A stretch of DNA of 64,000 nt. It comes from Shimwellia blattae DSM 4481 = NBRC 105725. GTDB lineage: Bacteria > Pseudomonadota > Gammaproteobacteria > Enterobacterales > Enterobacteriaceae. Under the pieces are notes generated by a model. It made no database searches, was not told where the DNA came from, and saw only the letters and a list, made by a program, of their open reading frames with translations. The position numbers were made by a program, and so were the translations under genes. The stretch is taken from NCBI RefSeq assembly GCF_000262305.1, contig NC_017910.1, forward strand, positions 124,001 to 188,000, written 5' to 3'. Positions 1 to 8,287 of the stretch are shown piece by piece; the first letter of the stretch is position 1; each line of letters opens with the position of its first letter.

Positions 1-470
1 TAGACTGCCCCGGGGTAGGCTTCGCTGGCGACTATCTGGCGAAAGGCGTGTTCCCGCTCGGCGGCCCAGCGCTTACCGCTGGAGGCAGGCAGCCCGTAGA
101 AGGCGAAGCGGTTAATGCCTTTTTCTTTAAGGTGCAGAAAGGCGCTGTTGACCAGCTGGTGATTGTCGGTGGCGATGTAGTGCACCGGGGGGTAGTCTTC
201 CGGGCGGTGATAGGAGCCACCCACGCCAACGATGGGCACGCCGGTGGCCCGGAGTAAGGACTCTATCTCTTTGTCGTCAAAATCCGCAATCACGCCATCG
301 CCCAGCCACTCGCCGATGGTGTCGAGCCGGGTGCGGAAATCCTCCTCCATAAAGATGTCCCACCCCAGTTGTGACGCCTGGAGATACTCGCCAACCCCTT
401 CAATCACCTGGCGATCGTAGGCTTTGTTGGCGTTAAACAGCAGTGTGATGCGATGACGTTTTTCGTGCAT
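1..470 (-). CDS. xylR: Xylose operon regulator XylR, N-terminal part (gene runs off the window)
   Basis: AraC-family activator of the xylose genes, which binds D-xylose through a LacI/PBP-like N-terminal domain and DNA through a C-terminal AraC domain. The start codon is ATG at 470-468 and about 156 N-terminal residues are visible, beginning MHEKRHRITLLFNANKAYDR, close to E. coli XylR. The stretch SGKRW and the SYHRPEDYPPVHYIATDN region fit the sugar-binding core. The DNA-binding domain lies beyond position 1. It is downstream of xylE on the same strand with 95 bp between them, so it may be transcribed with xylE as E. coli xylR is with xylFGH. Confidence 0.93.
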   Translation of the reverse strand, partial: MHEKRHRITLLFNANKAYDRQVIEGVGEYLQASQLGWDIFMEEDFRTRLDTIGEWLGDGVIADFDDKEIESLLRATGVPIVGVGGSYHRPEDYPPVHYIATDNHQLVNSAFLHLKEKGINRFAFYGLPASSGKRWAAEREHAFRQIVASEAYPGAV

Positions 471-565
471 GCCGGATCTCATCCTGTATATGGTTTTTAT
501 GAACCAGATAGCAAAAGGCCACAATCGTTATCGTACCGATCGTGGCCAGGCCTGAGAAGAACAGA

Positions 566-2050
566 TCAGCCGCGGGAGATTTGCGCTTCACGCGCCTGCG
601 GGGTGTTTTCTGACCATAAAGATTCCAGCTCTTCCAGGGTCTTGCCTTTGGTTTCCGGGACAAACTTCCACATAAACAGCGCAGCCAGCACGCCCATACA
701 GCCGTAGATCCAGTAAGAGAATCCGTTGTTAAAGTGGGAGACCAGCCAGGAGTTTTTGTCCATCATCGGGAAGGTCCAGGAGACAAAGTAGTTTGCCAGC
801 CACTGGGCCGCCACCGCAATGGCCAGCGCCTTGCCACGGATCGCATTCGGGAAAATTTCTGCCAGCAGCACCCAGCATACGGGCCCCCAGGACATGGCAA
901 ACGCCGCCACGTAGAACAGCATCGCCAGCAGGGCGATAACACCGGACCACTGGGCGTAGAACGCCGTCCCGAGGACGAACATCCCCAGCGCCATTCCCAC
1001 CGCGCCAATAATCTGCAGCGGCTTACGGCCAAATTTATCCACCGTCATGATAGCCAGCACGGTAAAGCTCAGGTTGATCACCCCGACAATAATGGTCTGC
1101 AACAGGGCAAGGTCGGTACTGGCACCCAGGGTTTTAAACACTTCCGGGGCGTAGTACAGCACCACGTTTATCCCGACAAACTGCTGGAACACGGAGAGCA
1201 TCACACCGATAACAATCACCCCGAGGCCGAACATCATCAGGCGCCCGCCGGTCTGCTTACCGTGCTCAATAGAGTGGGCAATATCCCGGGCGGCCACAGT
1301 GGCCTGGGTTTTGCCCATGATTTTTTCCAGCACCCCTTCAGCCAGCTGATGGCGGCCTTTAGCGATAAGCCAGCGCGGGCTTTCCGGCACGGTAAATAAC
1401 AGGCCAAAGAATAACAGCGCCGGGATCGCTTCTGAGGCGAACATATAGCGCCAGCCAATGCTGTGCAGCCAGGAGGCATCGCCCGAGCGGGCAATAAAAT
1501 AGTTAACGCAATACACCAGTAACTGGCCAAAAATAATGGCGAACTGGTTACAGGAGACCAGCTTACCGCGAATATTAGCCGGGGCGACTTCTGCGATATA
1601 CATCGGCGAAAGCATTGACGCCAGCCCCACCCCGATACCGCCAATAATCCGGTAAATAACAAATTCAGGAATATAGCCAGATAAATAATAAGGGATCCCT
1701 TCGCTACTATCAGCAATGCTTCTGAGACCCAGCTCCGGCCAGGCGGAACCGACCGCGGAAATAAAAAACAGCAGTGCGGCAATTTTTAATGCATTACGGC
1801 GGCCGAAATAATTACTGCACACGCCACCCAGTGCCCCACCGATAATACAGCCAATCAGGGCGCTGGCGACACAGAAGCCCAGCAGCGAGTTGGCTGCCGC
1901 CTCCCCGAGCCCCCGGGGCTCCACAAACACTTTACTGATCGATTCAACCGCACCGGAAATCACGGCGGTATCATAACCAAACAGCAGCCCGCCCAGCGCG
2001 GCCACCACCGTGATATTAAACACATAAGATGAATTATATTGAGCTGTCAT
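566..2050 (-). CDS. xylE: D-xylose:proton symporter XylE (MFS sugar porter)
   Basis: Twelve-helix major facilitator of the sugar porter family that imports D-xylose with a proton. The protein of 494 aa is close to E. coli XylE throughout: GGLLFGYDTAVISG in helix 1, GRRNALK after helix 2, PESPRW at the end of helix 6, the QQFVGINVVLYYAPEVF helix 7 sugar site, and PETKGKTLEELE at the C-terminus. The start at 2050 (MTAQYNSSYVF) matches the E. coli start MNTQYNSSYIF. An in-frame ATG at 2080 would add ten residues but has no ribosome-binding site that I can see. In E. coli xylE is far from xylAB; here it occupies the xylFGH position, divergent from xylA and upstream of xylR. Confidence 0.95.
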   Translation of the reverse strand: MTAQYNSSYVFNITVVAALGGLLFGYDTAVISGAVESISKVFVEPRGLGEAAANSLLGFCVASALIGCIIGGALGGVCSNYFGRRNALKIAALLFFISAVGSAWPELGLRSIADSSEGIPYYLSGYIPEFVIYRIIGGIGVGLASMLSPMYIAEVAPANIRGKLVSCNQFAIIFGQLLVYCVNYFIARSGDASWLHSIGWRYMFASEAIPALLFFGLLFTVPESPRWLIAKGRHQLAEGVLEKIMGKTQATVAARDIAHSIEHGKQTGGRLMMFGLGVIVIGVMLSVFQQFVGINVVLYYAPEVFKTLGASTDLALLQTIIVGVINLSFTVLAIMTVDKFGRKPLQIIGAVGMALGMFVLGTAFYAQWSGVIALLAMLFYVAAFAMSWGPVCWVLLAEIFPNAIRGKALAIAVAAQWLANYFVSWTFPMMDKNSWLVSHFNNGFSYWIYGCMGVLAALFMWKFVPETKGKTLEELESLWSENTPQAREAQISRG

Positions 2051-2462
2051 GTATTGCCCTGCCTTATTTTTTTCAGACATGCAACATTCAGCGGGTGGCG
2101 TTACTGGCCTGCCAGCACCACTAAACAAAGATGTGTAGGGTATAAAAAACCTGATGCACCGCACAGGCGACATGAATAATTTCCCGATATCCCTCCTGCA
2201 GCGCAGCAGATTTATTTCCCTCCTATCCTTATTGGCCTGCTGGCGGCAGGCAATTACCATATTTGGTATTCTTATTATCAATTATTACTTCTATGAGACA
2301 TTTCACAAATCATTCACTTTTATCTCCGTGGGGCTATTTTTTGCGACCAGTACCACAATAAGTAATTCTCTGAACCGGGCTGTAAAATAACGTAATTGCC
2401 GGAATGCGTAATGGGCCGCAGGATGAATCCCGTAGCATCAAACCTATTTCAAGGAGCGCATC
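2051..2462. promoter_or_regulatory. Divergent xylE / xylA control region
   Basis: This 412-bp gene-free stretch separates the divergent starts of xylE (2050) and xylA (2463). It is AT-rich around 2270-2400. In E. coli the corresponding region carries XylR sites for both directions with a CRP site between them. I can see a good CRP-like site (separate entry) and a strong ribosome-binding site AAGGAG at about 2451 for xylA. I cannot place XylR half-sites with confidence. Confidence 0.6.
2292..2307. promoter_or_regulatory. Candidate CRP-binding site
   Basis: TATGAGACATTTCACA fits the CRP consensus TGTGA-N6-TCACA with one mismatch in the left arm (TATGA) and a perfect right arm. It lies between xylE and xylA, where E. 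coli xyl promoters depend on CRP. The assignment rests on sequence match and context only. Confidence 0.5.
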
Positions 2463-3785
2463 ATGCCGACCTATTTTGACCAGATTGACCGGGTACGTTT
2501 TGAAGGCCCGAAAACCACCAACCCACTGGCGTTTCGTCATTACAATCCGGACGAACTGGTTCTGGGTAAGCGCATGGAAGATCACCTGCGCTTTGCCGCC
2601 TGCTACTGGCATAACTTCTGCTGGAACGGGGCGGATATGTTCGGGGTGGGCTCCTTTGACCGCCCGTGGCAGCACCCGGGCAGCGCACTGGAAATGGCCC
2701 GCCAGAAAGCAGATGTGGCGTTCGAATTCTTCCATAAACTGAATGTGCCTTACTACTGCTTCCACGATGTGGATGTCTCCCCGGAAGGTGCCTCCTTAAA
2801 AGAGTACCTGGAAAACTTTGCCCACATGGTCGATGTGCTGGCTGAAAAACAGCAGCAGAGCGGTGTCAAACTGCTGTGGGGCACGGCAAACTGCTTTACT
2901 AACCCGCGCTTCGGGGCCGGTGCCGCCACCAACCCGGATCCGGAAGTGTTCGCCATGGCCGCCACCCAGGTGTTTACCGCCATGAACGCGACCCAGAAAC
3001 TGGGCGGTGAAAACTATGTGCTGTGGGGGGGCCGTGAGGGCTATGAATCCCTGCTGAATACAGATTTACGCCAGGAGCGTGAACAGATCGGCCGCTTTAT
3101 GCAGATGGTGGTTGAGCACAAACACAAAATTGGCTTCCGGGGCACACTGCTGATTGAGCCAAAACCGCAGGAGCCGACCAAGCACCAGTATGATTACGAT
3201 GTGGCGACCGTTTATGGCTTCCTGAAGCAGTTCGGCCTGGAAAAAGAGATTAAAGTGAACATTGAGGCGAACCACGCCACCCTGGCCGGTCACTCTTTCC
3301 ACCATGAAATCGCCAGCGCCATTGCCCTTGGGATCTTCGGCTCGGTGGATGCCAACCGTGGCGACGCGCAACTGGGCTGGGATACAGACCAGTTCCCGAA
3401 CAGCGTGGAAGAGAACAGCCTGGTGATGTATGAAATCCTCAAAGCCGGGGGCTTCACCACCGGTGGCCTGAACTTTGACGCCAAAGTGCGCCGCCAGAGC
3501 ACCGACAAATACGATCTGTTCTACGGCCATATCGGCGCGATGGATACCATGGCGCTCTCCCTGAAGATTGCCGCGCGCATGATTGAAGACGGCGAGCTGG
3601 ATAAACGCGTTGCCCGTCGCTACAGCGGCTGGAGCAGCGAGCTGGGCCAGCAGATCCTCAAAGGGCAGATGTCCCTGGCGCAGCTTGCCCAGTATGCTCA
3701 GCAGCATCAGCTGGATCCGCACCACCAGAGCGGCCACCAGGAGCTGCTGGAGAATCTGGTCAACCACTATATTTTTGATAAATAA
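2463..3785 (+). CDS. xylA: Xylose isomerase
   Basis: Converts D-xylose to D-xylulose in the cytoplasm, the first step of the isomerase pathway. The protein has 440 aa, the same as E. coli XylA, and is nearly collinear with it. Key residues are present at the expected positions: catalytic H101 and D104 (FHDVDVSPEG), and metal ligands E232 (IEPKP), E268 (NIEANHATLAGH), H271, D296 (GSVDANRG), D307, D309 (GWDTDQFP) and D339 (NFDAK). AAGGAG eight bases upstream supports the start. xylB follows after 50 bp, giving a xylAB operon. Confidence 0.98.
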   Translation: MPTYFDQIDRVRFEGPKTTNPLAFRHYNPDELVLGKRMEDHLRFAACYWHNFCWNGADMFGVGSFDRPWQHPGSALEMARQKADVAFEFFHKLNVPYYCFHDVDVSPEGASLKEYLENFAHMVDVLAEKQQQSGVKLLWGTANCFTNPRFGAGAATNPDPEVFAMAATQVFTAMNATQKLGGENYVLWGGREGYESLLNTDLRQEREQIGRFMQMVVEHKHKIGFRGTLLIEPKPQEPTKHQYDYDVATVYGFLKQFGLEKEIKVNIEANHATLAGHSFHHEIASAIALGIFGSVDANRGDAQLGWDTDQFPNSVEENSLVMYEILKAGGFTTGGLNFDAKVRRQSTDKYDLFYGHIGAMDTMALSLKIAARMIEDGELDKRVARRYSGWSSELGQQILKGQMSLAQLAQYAQQHQLDPHHQSGHQELLENLVNHYIFDK

Positions 3786-3835
3786 GCCCTGTCGCGCCAC
3801 GCTCTGCGTGGCGCACCCTTTATGGAGCCAACGCT

Positions 3836-5290
3836 ATGTATATCGGGATCGATCTGGGAACCTCCGGGGTAAAGGTGATTTTACTGAGCGAACAGGGCGA
3901 GGTGCTGGCCAGCAGTACCTCGCCGCTGACCGTTTCACGCCCCCGGGAATTGTGGTCTGAACAGGATCCGCAACAGTGGTGGCAGGCGACAGATAGCGCA
4001 ATGCAGGCGCTGGCTGCGCAACATCCGCTGGATCAGGTCCGCGCCATTGGCTTGTCCGGGCAGATGCACGGCGCCACACTGCTGGACAGCCAGCAGCGGG
4101 TGCTGCGCCCGGCCATTTTATGGAACGACGGGCGCTGCGGCGAAGAGTGCCGTCTGCTGGAACAGCAGGTGCCGGACTCCCGCCAGATTACCGGCAACCT
4201 GATGATGCCGGGCTTTACCGCCCCGAAACTGCTGTGGGTAGCCCGCCACGAGCCGGAGATCTTCCGCCAGGTGGCGAAGGTGCTGCTGCCTAAAGATTAT
4301 TTACGCCTGCGCATGACCGGCGACTACGCCAGCGATATGTCAGACAGCGCTGGCACCCTGTGGATGGATGTGGCCAGCCGGGACTGGAGCGACAAGCTGC
4401 TGGCCGCCTGCCACCTCACCCGGGACCATATGCCCGCCCTGTATGAGGGCTGCGATATCACCGGGGAGCTGCTGCCTGAGATTGCCCGCCGCTGGCAGAT
4501 GCCGGTGGTGCCGGTGGTGGCCGGTGGTGGCGATAACGCCGCCGGTGCCGTGGGGGTAGGGATGGCAGACGCCGGGCAGGCGATGCTCTCCCTGGGGACC
4601 TCCGGGGTCTATTTTGCCGTGAGCGACGGCTTCCTGAGTAACCCGGAAAGCGCGGTGCACAGTTTCTGCCACGCCCTGCCTGAGCGCTGGCATTTGATGT
4701 CGGTGATGCTGAGTGCGGCTTCCTGCCTGGACTGGGCTGCCCGGCTGACCGGCATGGCGGATGTGCCCGCATTACTGGCTGGCGCAGAGCAGGCCAGCGA
4801 TACCGCGGGCGACTTGTGGTTTCTGCCTTACCTGTCCGGGGAGCGCACCCCCCATAACAACCCGGCCGCTAAAGGGGTCTTTTTCGGCCTGACCCACCAG
4901 CATGGCCCGGCGGAGCTGGCGAAAGCGGTGCTGGAAGGGGTGGGCTATGGCCTGGCCCAGGGGATGGATATCGTGAACGCCTGCGGCGTTGCCCCCCGGA
5001 GTATTACGCTGATTGGCGGCGGGGCGCGCAGCCCGTACTGGCGCCAGATGCTGGCAGATATTAGCGGCCAGACCCTCGACTACCGCACCGGTGCCGAGGT
5101 CGGGCCTGCGCTGGGGGCCGCAAGGCTTGCGCAGATTGCCATGTCCCCCGGGGTAGCCTTAAGCACGTTGCTGCCGCCGCTGCCGCTTGAGCAGCAGCAC
5201 ATTCCGGACGCGGCGCGCACAGCCCGCTACCGGGAGAAACGCGAAACGTTCGCGCGGCTATATCAGCAGCTTGCACCGCTGATGGTCTGA
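3836..5290 (+). CDS. xylB: Xylulokinase
   Basis: FGGY-family sugar kinase that phosphorylates D-xylulose to xylulose 5-phosphate, which enters the pentose phosphate pathway. The protein is 484 aa, the E. coli length. The N-terminal ATPase signature YIGIDLGTSGVK contains D6, SGQMHGA at 74-80 belongs to the sugar site, and the catalytic base is D233 in AGGGDNAAGAVG. The second nucleotide-binding segment with LIGGGARSPYWRQM is also present. It is the last gene of xylAB and is followed directly by a strong bidirectional terminator. Confidence 0.97.
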   Translation: MYIGIDLGTSGVKVILLSEQGEVLASSTSPLTVSRPRELWSEQDPQQWWQATDSAMQALAAQHPLDQVRAIGLSGQMHGATLLDSQQRVLRPAILWNDGRCGEECRLLEQQVPDSRQITGNLMMPGFTAPKLLWVARHEPEIFRQVAKVLLPKDYLRLRMTGDYASDMSDSAGTLWMDVASRDWSDKLLAACHLTRDHMPALYEGCDITGELLPEIARRWQMPVVPVVAGGGDNAAGAVGVGMADAGQAMLSLGTSGVYFAVSDGFLSNPESAVHSFCHALPERWHLMSVMLSAASCLDWAARLTGMADVPALLAGAEQASDTAGDLWFLPYLSGERTPHNNPAAKGVFFGLTHQHGPAELAKAVLEGVGYGLAQGMDIVNACGVAPRSITLIGGGARSPYWRQMLADISGQTLDYRTGAEVGPALGAARLAQIAMSPGVALSTLLPPLPLEQQHIPDAARTARYREKRETFARLYQQLAPLMV

Positions 5291-5291
5291 T

Positions 5292-5321
5292 AAAAAATGC
5301 CGGGCAATGCCCGGCATTTTT
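5292..5321. terminator. Bidirectional intrinsic terminator after xylB
   Basis: An 8-bp GC-rich stem (TGCCGGGC / GCCCGGCA) with loop AAT is flanked by an A-run on the left and a T-run on the right. It can therefore terminate xylB rightwards and the antitoxin gene leftwards. Confidence 0.9.
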
Positions 5322-5329
5322 CTGGATAT

Positions 5330-5551
5330 TTACTGATAGGCCAGCGCTTTAATGGTATGACCATGACGCGCCATAATTTCTGCAAATTCGGCATCCAGCT
5401 TTGCTTCCTGCCAGGCGTTAAAATCATCGCGGCTGATCAGCACCGCCGCTGAGCCATCACGGCGGGTAATTTCGACGGGCTCCCCGGCGGTGGCGGCGTC
5501 CATGACTTCAGAAATATGCTGGCGGGCCTGTGAGGTCGTATAAGTGCGCAT
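5330..5551 (-). CDS. Orphan antitoxin of the Phd/YefM family
   Basis: A small protein of 73 aa when started at MRTYTTSQARQHISEVMDAA. The N-terminal pattern (TTSQARQ...ISEVMDAAxxGEPVEITRRDGSAAVLIS) is the Phd/YefM fold, which binds DNA at its N-terminus and neutralises a RelE- or Doc-type toxin through its C-terminus. No toxin gene follows: the stop is 8 bp from the xylB terminator, and upstream is wecH. An inverted TGTACA-type motif lies just upstream of the start. A longer in-frame start exists at 5605 but would run through that motif. Function is inferred from family; the partner, if any, is elsewhere or lost. Confidence 0.8.
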   Translation of the reverse strand: MRTYTTSQARQHISEVMDAATAGEPVEITRRDGSAAVLISRDDFNAWQEAKLDAEFAEIMARHGHTIKALAYQ

Positions 5552-5565
5552 AACCGCTCCATTAA

Positions 5566-5584
5566 TGTACAGATGACAGGTACA
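5566..5584. promoter_or_regulatory. Candidate YefM-type operator upstream of the antitoxin
   Basis: TGTACA (5566-5571) and GTACA (5580-5584, read GGTACA) form an inverted pair 15-28 bp upstream of the antitoxin start. TGTACA cores are the known recognition element of YefM-YoeB autoregulation. This suggests that the antitoxin represses its own promoter. It is inference from motif and position. Confidence 0.5.
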
Positions 5585-5634
5585 ACTCCTGGCTATATTT
5601 TGCACATATTCTCCGCCCCGGCGAGCCCTTTTTG

Positions 5635-6627
5635 CTAACTCACCAGCCGGTGCTTATCCAGGCGCTGTAACCCGGCGGATAATACCAGGCTTCCCCCCAG
5701 TGCGACCGTAAATACCCAGACCATATCCAGCAGCGGCCAGCGGGTCAGCACCAGATTGTGGTGGCGCAGGGCGTGGATTATCAGCGCGTGAAAGCCGTAA
5801 ATCCCCAGCGAGTGGCGCGACACCAGGCCGAGGAACGCCAGAGAGCGGTCATTAACGCGGTTTTTAACGTACAGCAACAGGGCCGGGGCGGCGATAAACA
5901 CCAGCGGCCCGCAGTAGAGGTAAAACGTGTCGGCAAAATTGCCGCGCCAGAGCAGCTCATGGCGCGTCCCGAAGGCGATACCCAGCACCGCAAGGCCAAA
6001 CCCGACCAGGGGCCAACTGCCCAGCCGCTCGCTGGACATCTCGCCCAGCACCCGGCCCAGAATGCCGTACAGCAGGTAGTAGAAGGTTTCGCCGCCAATG
6101 TATAAATTGAACGGCAGGATCTTCATGCCGTGGATAACCAGTGGCGGCGTGTTCGGGTTAGCAATAATGCCCAGTACCAGCAACAGGCCCAGCAGGGTGC
6201 CCGGCGGGCACTTTTTTACCTGAATCAGCGGCGAGAGCAGGTAAATCACCAGCAGGGCGAAGAAAAACCACAGGTGATAAAACACCGGTTTCTGAAACAG
6301 ATGGAGCAGCGAGGCGTGGGGGCTTATCCGGGTGGCGAAGGTGATATAGAGCAATGCCACCAGGCTGTAAAACAGTAAGCATGCGCCAACCCGCAGAAAA
6401 TGGCGGCGGCGTGCGCTACGCTCCCCGAAAAACAGATAGCCTGAAATCATAAAAAACAGCGGCACGCTGACCCGGGAGGCGGAATTAAGCAGGTTAGCGA
6501 TATCCCAGCCGGGCGTGGGAGGGCGCTGGGGGTGGGTGGTCAGCACCCATGTTGTGGTATGGATAACCACCACCATCAGGCAGGCTATCCCGCGCAGATT
6601 ATCTATCCAGTTTATTTTTTGCTGCAT
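5635..6627 (-). CDS. wecH: Enterobacterial common antigen O-acetyltransferase WecH (YiaH)
   Basis: Integral membrane acyltransferase (acyltransferase_3 family) that O-acetylates GlcNAc residues of enterobacterial common antigen in E. coli. The protein is 330 aa. The family hallmark WIDNLRGIACLMVVVIHTTTW places the conserved histidine in the first helix, and RVSVPLFFMISGYL follows in the second. About ten hydrophobic segments are visible. The start MQQKINWIDNL at 6627 matches E. coli YiaH and is preceded by GGGGAG; the ATG further upstream at 6660 is not needed. The antitoxin gene lies downstream on the same strand. Confidence 0.92.
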   Translation of the reverse strand: MQQKINWIDNLRGIACLMVVVIHTTTWVLTTHPQRPPTPGWDIANLLNSASRVSVPLFFMISGYLFFGERSARRRHFLRVGACLLFYSLVALLYITFATRISPHASLLHLFQKPVFYHLWFFFALLVIYLLSPLIQVKKCPPGTLLGLLLVLGIIANPNTPPLVIHGMKILPFNLYIGGETFYYLLYGILGRVLGEMSSERLGSWPLVGFGLAVLGIAFGTRHELLWRGNFADTFYLYCGPLVFIAAPALLLYVKNRVNDRSLAFLGLVSRHSLGIYGFHALIIHALRHHNLVLTRWPLLDMVWVFTVALGGSLVLSAGLQRLDKHRLVS

Positions 6628-6808
6628 GAACTCCCCTGGGTAACTGTGATCCAGTAGCACAGTGTGGCGGCTGAATCTTCACCGTGCAGCCAGGTAAAAT
6701 CTGAGTTTTACCCGCCAGGCGGGAAGCAAAGGTGCAGGTTACGGCGCAATAGGCCACACTGTTGCGCGCAGAATAATAACGGCTTTACTACCACGATGGC
6801 GAAAAGTT

Positions 6809-7120
6809 ATGGATAAAAAACGCCGGCTTGCAGGGCTGGTTACCCTTGTCTTACTGGGGCTGACCGGATGCAGTCATACCGAAGAGCATCAGCAATATGC
6901 GCAGCGGGCCCACACGGCACCGGTACGCCAGTTTGATATGGAGCAGTCCTGCCGTGATGCGGCGGCTATGCGCTACAACACCCGGGCCCAGCAATTAACC
7001 ATCAGCCAGCTGGAGCGCTTTCAGGGCAGTTATGAAGTGAGCGGCACCACCCGCCGCGAGGAGCATTTCACCTGTTCGTTTGACGATGCCGGGCAGTTTT
7101 TGCACTTATCCATGCGCTGA
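6809..7120 (+). CDS. ysaB: Small lipoprotein YsaB
   Basis: A predicted lipoprotein of 103 aa and unknown function. The signal peptide ends in the lipobox LTGC, with Cys21 as the lipidated residue. The C-terminal half, with RYNTRAQQ, FQGSYEVSGTT and CSFDDAGQFLHLSMR, matches E. coli YsaB, which also lies between yiaH and glyQ. It is divergent from wecH and followed by glyQ after 240 bp. Confidence 0.88.
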   Translation: MDKKRRLAGLVTLVLLGLTGCSHTEEHQQYAQRAHTAPVRQFDMEQSCRDAAAMRYNTRAQQLTISQLERFQGSYEVSGTTRREEHFTCSFDDAGQFLHLSMR

Positions 7121-7360
7121 TCCCCCCTGCTCGGGCACGAAAGCGCCGTTTACGGCCAATTTGTCGCGGTATCTGCGCCATTCACCGGTATACTGTCCCC
7201 ACTCTGGCTGGCAGTAATGCGCGGCCAAAACGTCGCTGGCGTGCCAGGCGCGTCCTGCGGTGGCCGGTTGTCAACCCGCCACCCGTGATGCAACTTGACT
7301 GCTTTTGAGTATATACTGGTCGCTTCCTCATAAAACCACCCGTATCGCGTGCGAAAGAAT

Positions 7361-8278
7361 ATGCAAAAGTTTGATACCAGGACCTTTCAGGGCCTGATCC
7401 TGACCTTACAGGATTACTGGGCTCGCCAGGGCTGCACCATTGTTCAACCTCTGGACATGGAAGTTGGCGCCGGAACCTCACACCCGATGACCTGCCTGCG
7501 CGCGCTTGGCCCGGAGCCAATTGCCGCCGCCTATGTGCAGCCGTCACGCCGTCCGACCGATGGCCGCTACGGCGAAAACCCGAACCGCTTACAGCACTAC
7601 TACCAGTTCCAGGTGATCATTAAGCCGTCACCGGACAACATTCAGGAGCTGTACCTCGGCTCGCTGAAAGAGCTGGGGCTGGACCCGACCATTCACGATA
7701 TTCGCTTCGTGGAAGACAACTGGGAAAACCCGACCCTGGGCGCATGGGGCCTGGGCTGGGAAGTGTGGCTCAACGGGATGGAAGTGACCCAGTTCACTTA
7801 CTTCCAGCAGGTGGGTGGTCTGGAGTGTAAGCCGGTAACCGGCGAAATCACTTACGGCCTGGAGCGCCTGGCCATGTATATCCAGGGCGTAGACAGCGTT
7901 TACGACCTGGTCTGGAGCGACGGCCCGCTGGGTAAAACCACCTACGGCGACGTGTTCCACCAGAACGAAGTGGAGCAGTCCACTTACAACTTCGAATATG
8001 CAGACGTGGATTTCCTGTTCACCTGTTTCGAGCAGTATGAGAAAGAAGCCCAGCAGCTGCTGGCGCTGGAAAAACCGCTGCCGTTACCGGCCTATGAACG
8101 CATTCTGAAAGCCGCACACAGCTTTAACCTGCTGGATGCCCGCAAAGCTATCTCGGTGACGGAACGCCAGCGCTATATTCTGCGCATCCGCACCCTGACC
8201 AAAGCGGTGGCGGAAGCGTACTACGCTTCCCGTGAAGCGCTCGGCTTCCCGATGTGTCACAAGTCAGATAATAAGTAA
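7361..8278 (+). CDS. glyQ: Glycyl-tRNA synthetase alpha subunit
   Basis: Class II synthetase alpha chain that carries the aminoacylation site of the alpha2beta2 enzyme, which charges tRNA-Gly. The protein is 305 aa starting MQKFDTRTFQGLILTLQDYW, as in E. coli; four codons upstream could be read in frame but the E. coli-type ATG at 7361 is preferred. Class II motif 2-like segments RYGENPNRLQHYYQFQV and the motif 3 stretch GEITYGLERLAMYIQG are intact. glyS follows after 9 bp, so the two subunits are co-translated. Confidence 0.98.
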   Translation: MQKFDTRTFQGLILTLQDYWARQGCTIVQPLDMEVGAGTSHPMTCLRALGPEPIAAAYVQPSRRPTDGRYGENPNRLQHYYQFQVIIKPSPDNIQELYLGSLKELGLDPTIHDIRFVEDNWENPTLGAWGLGWEVWLNGMEVTQFTYFQQVGGLECKPVTGEITYGLERLAMYIQGVDSVYDLVWSDGPLGKTTYGDVFHQNEVEQSTYNFEYADVDFLFTCFEQYEKEAQQLLALEKPLPLPAYERILKAAHSFNLLDARKAISVTERQRYILRIRTLTKAVAEAYYASREALGFPMCHKSDNK

Positions 8279-8287
8279 GAGGTCGCC

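Noticed and set aside
2051..2281. Extended xylE start adding about 77 residues
   Set aside because: The extension covers the intergenic control region and the CRP-like site; E. coli XylE starts at the position of 2050.
7121..7360. T-box or glycine riboswitch before glyQ
   Set aside because: No T-box sequence or paired aptamer pattern is visible; T-boxes are not expected in this group. A TATACT at about 7312 may be a promoter element but has no good -35 partner at 17 bp.
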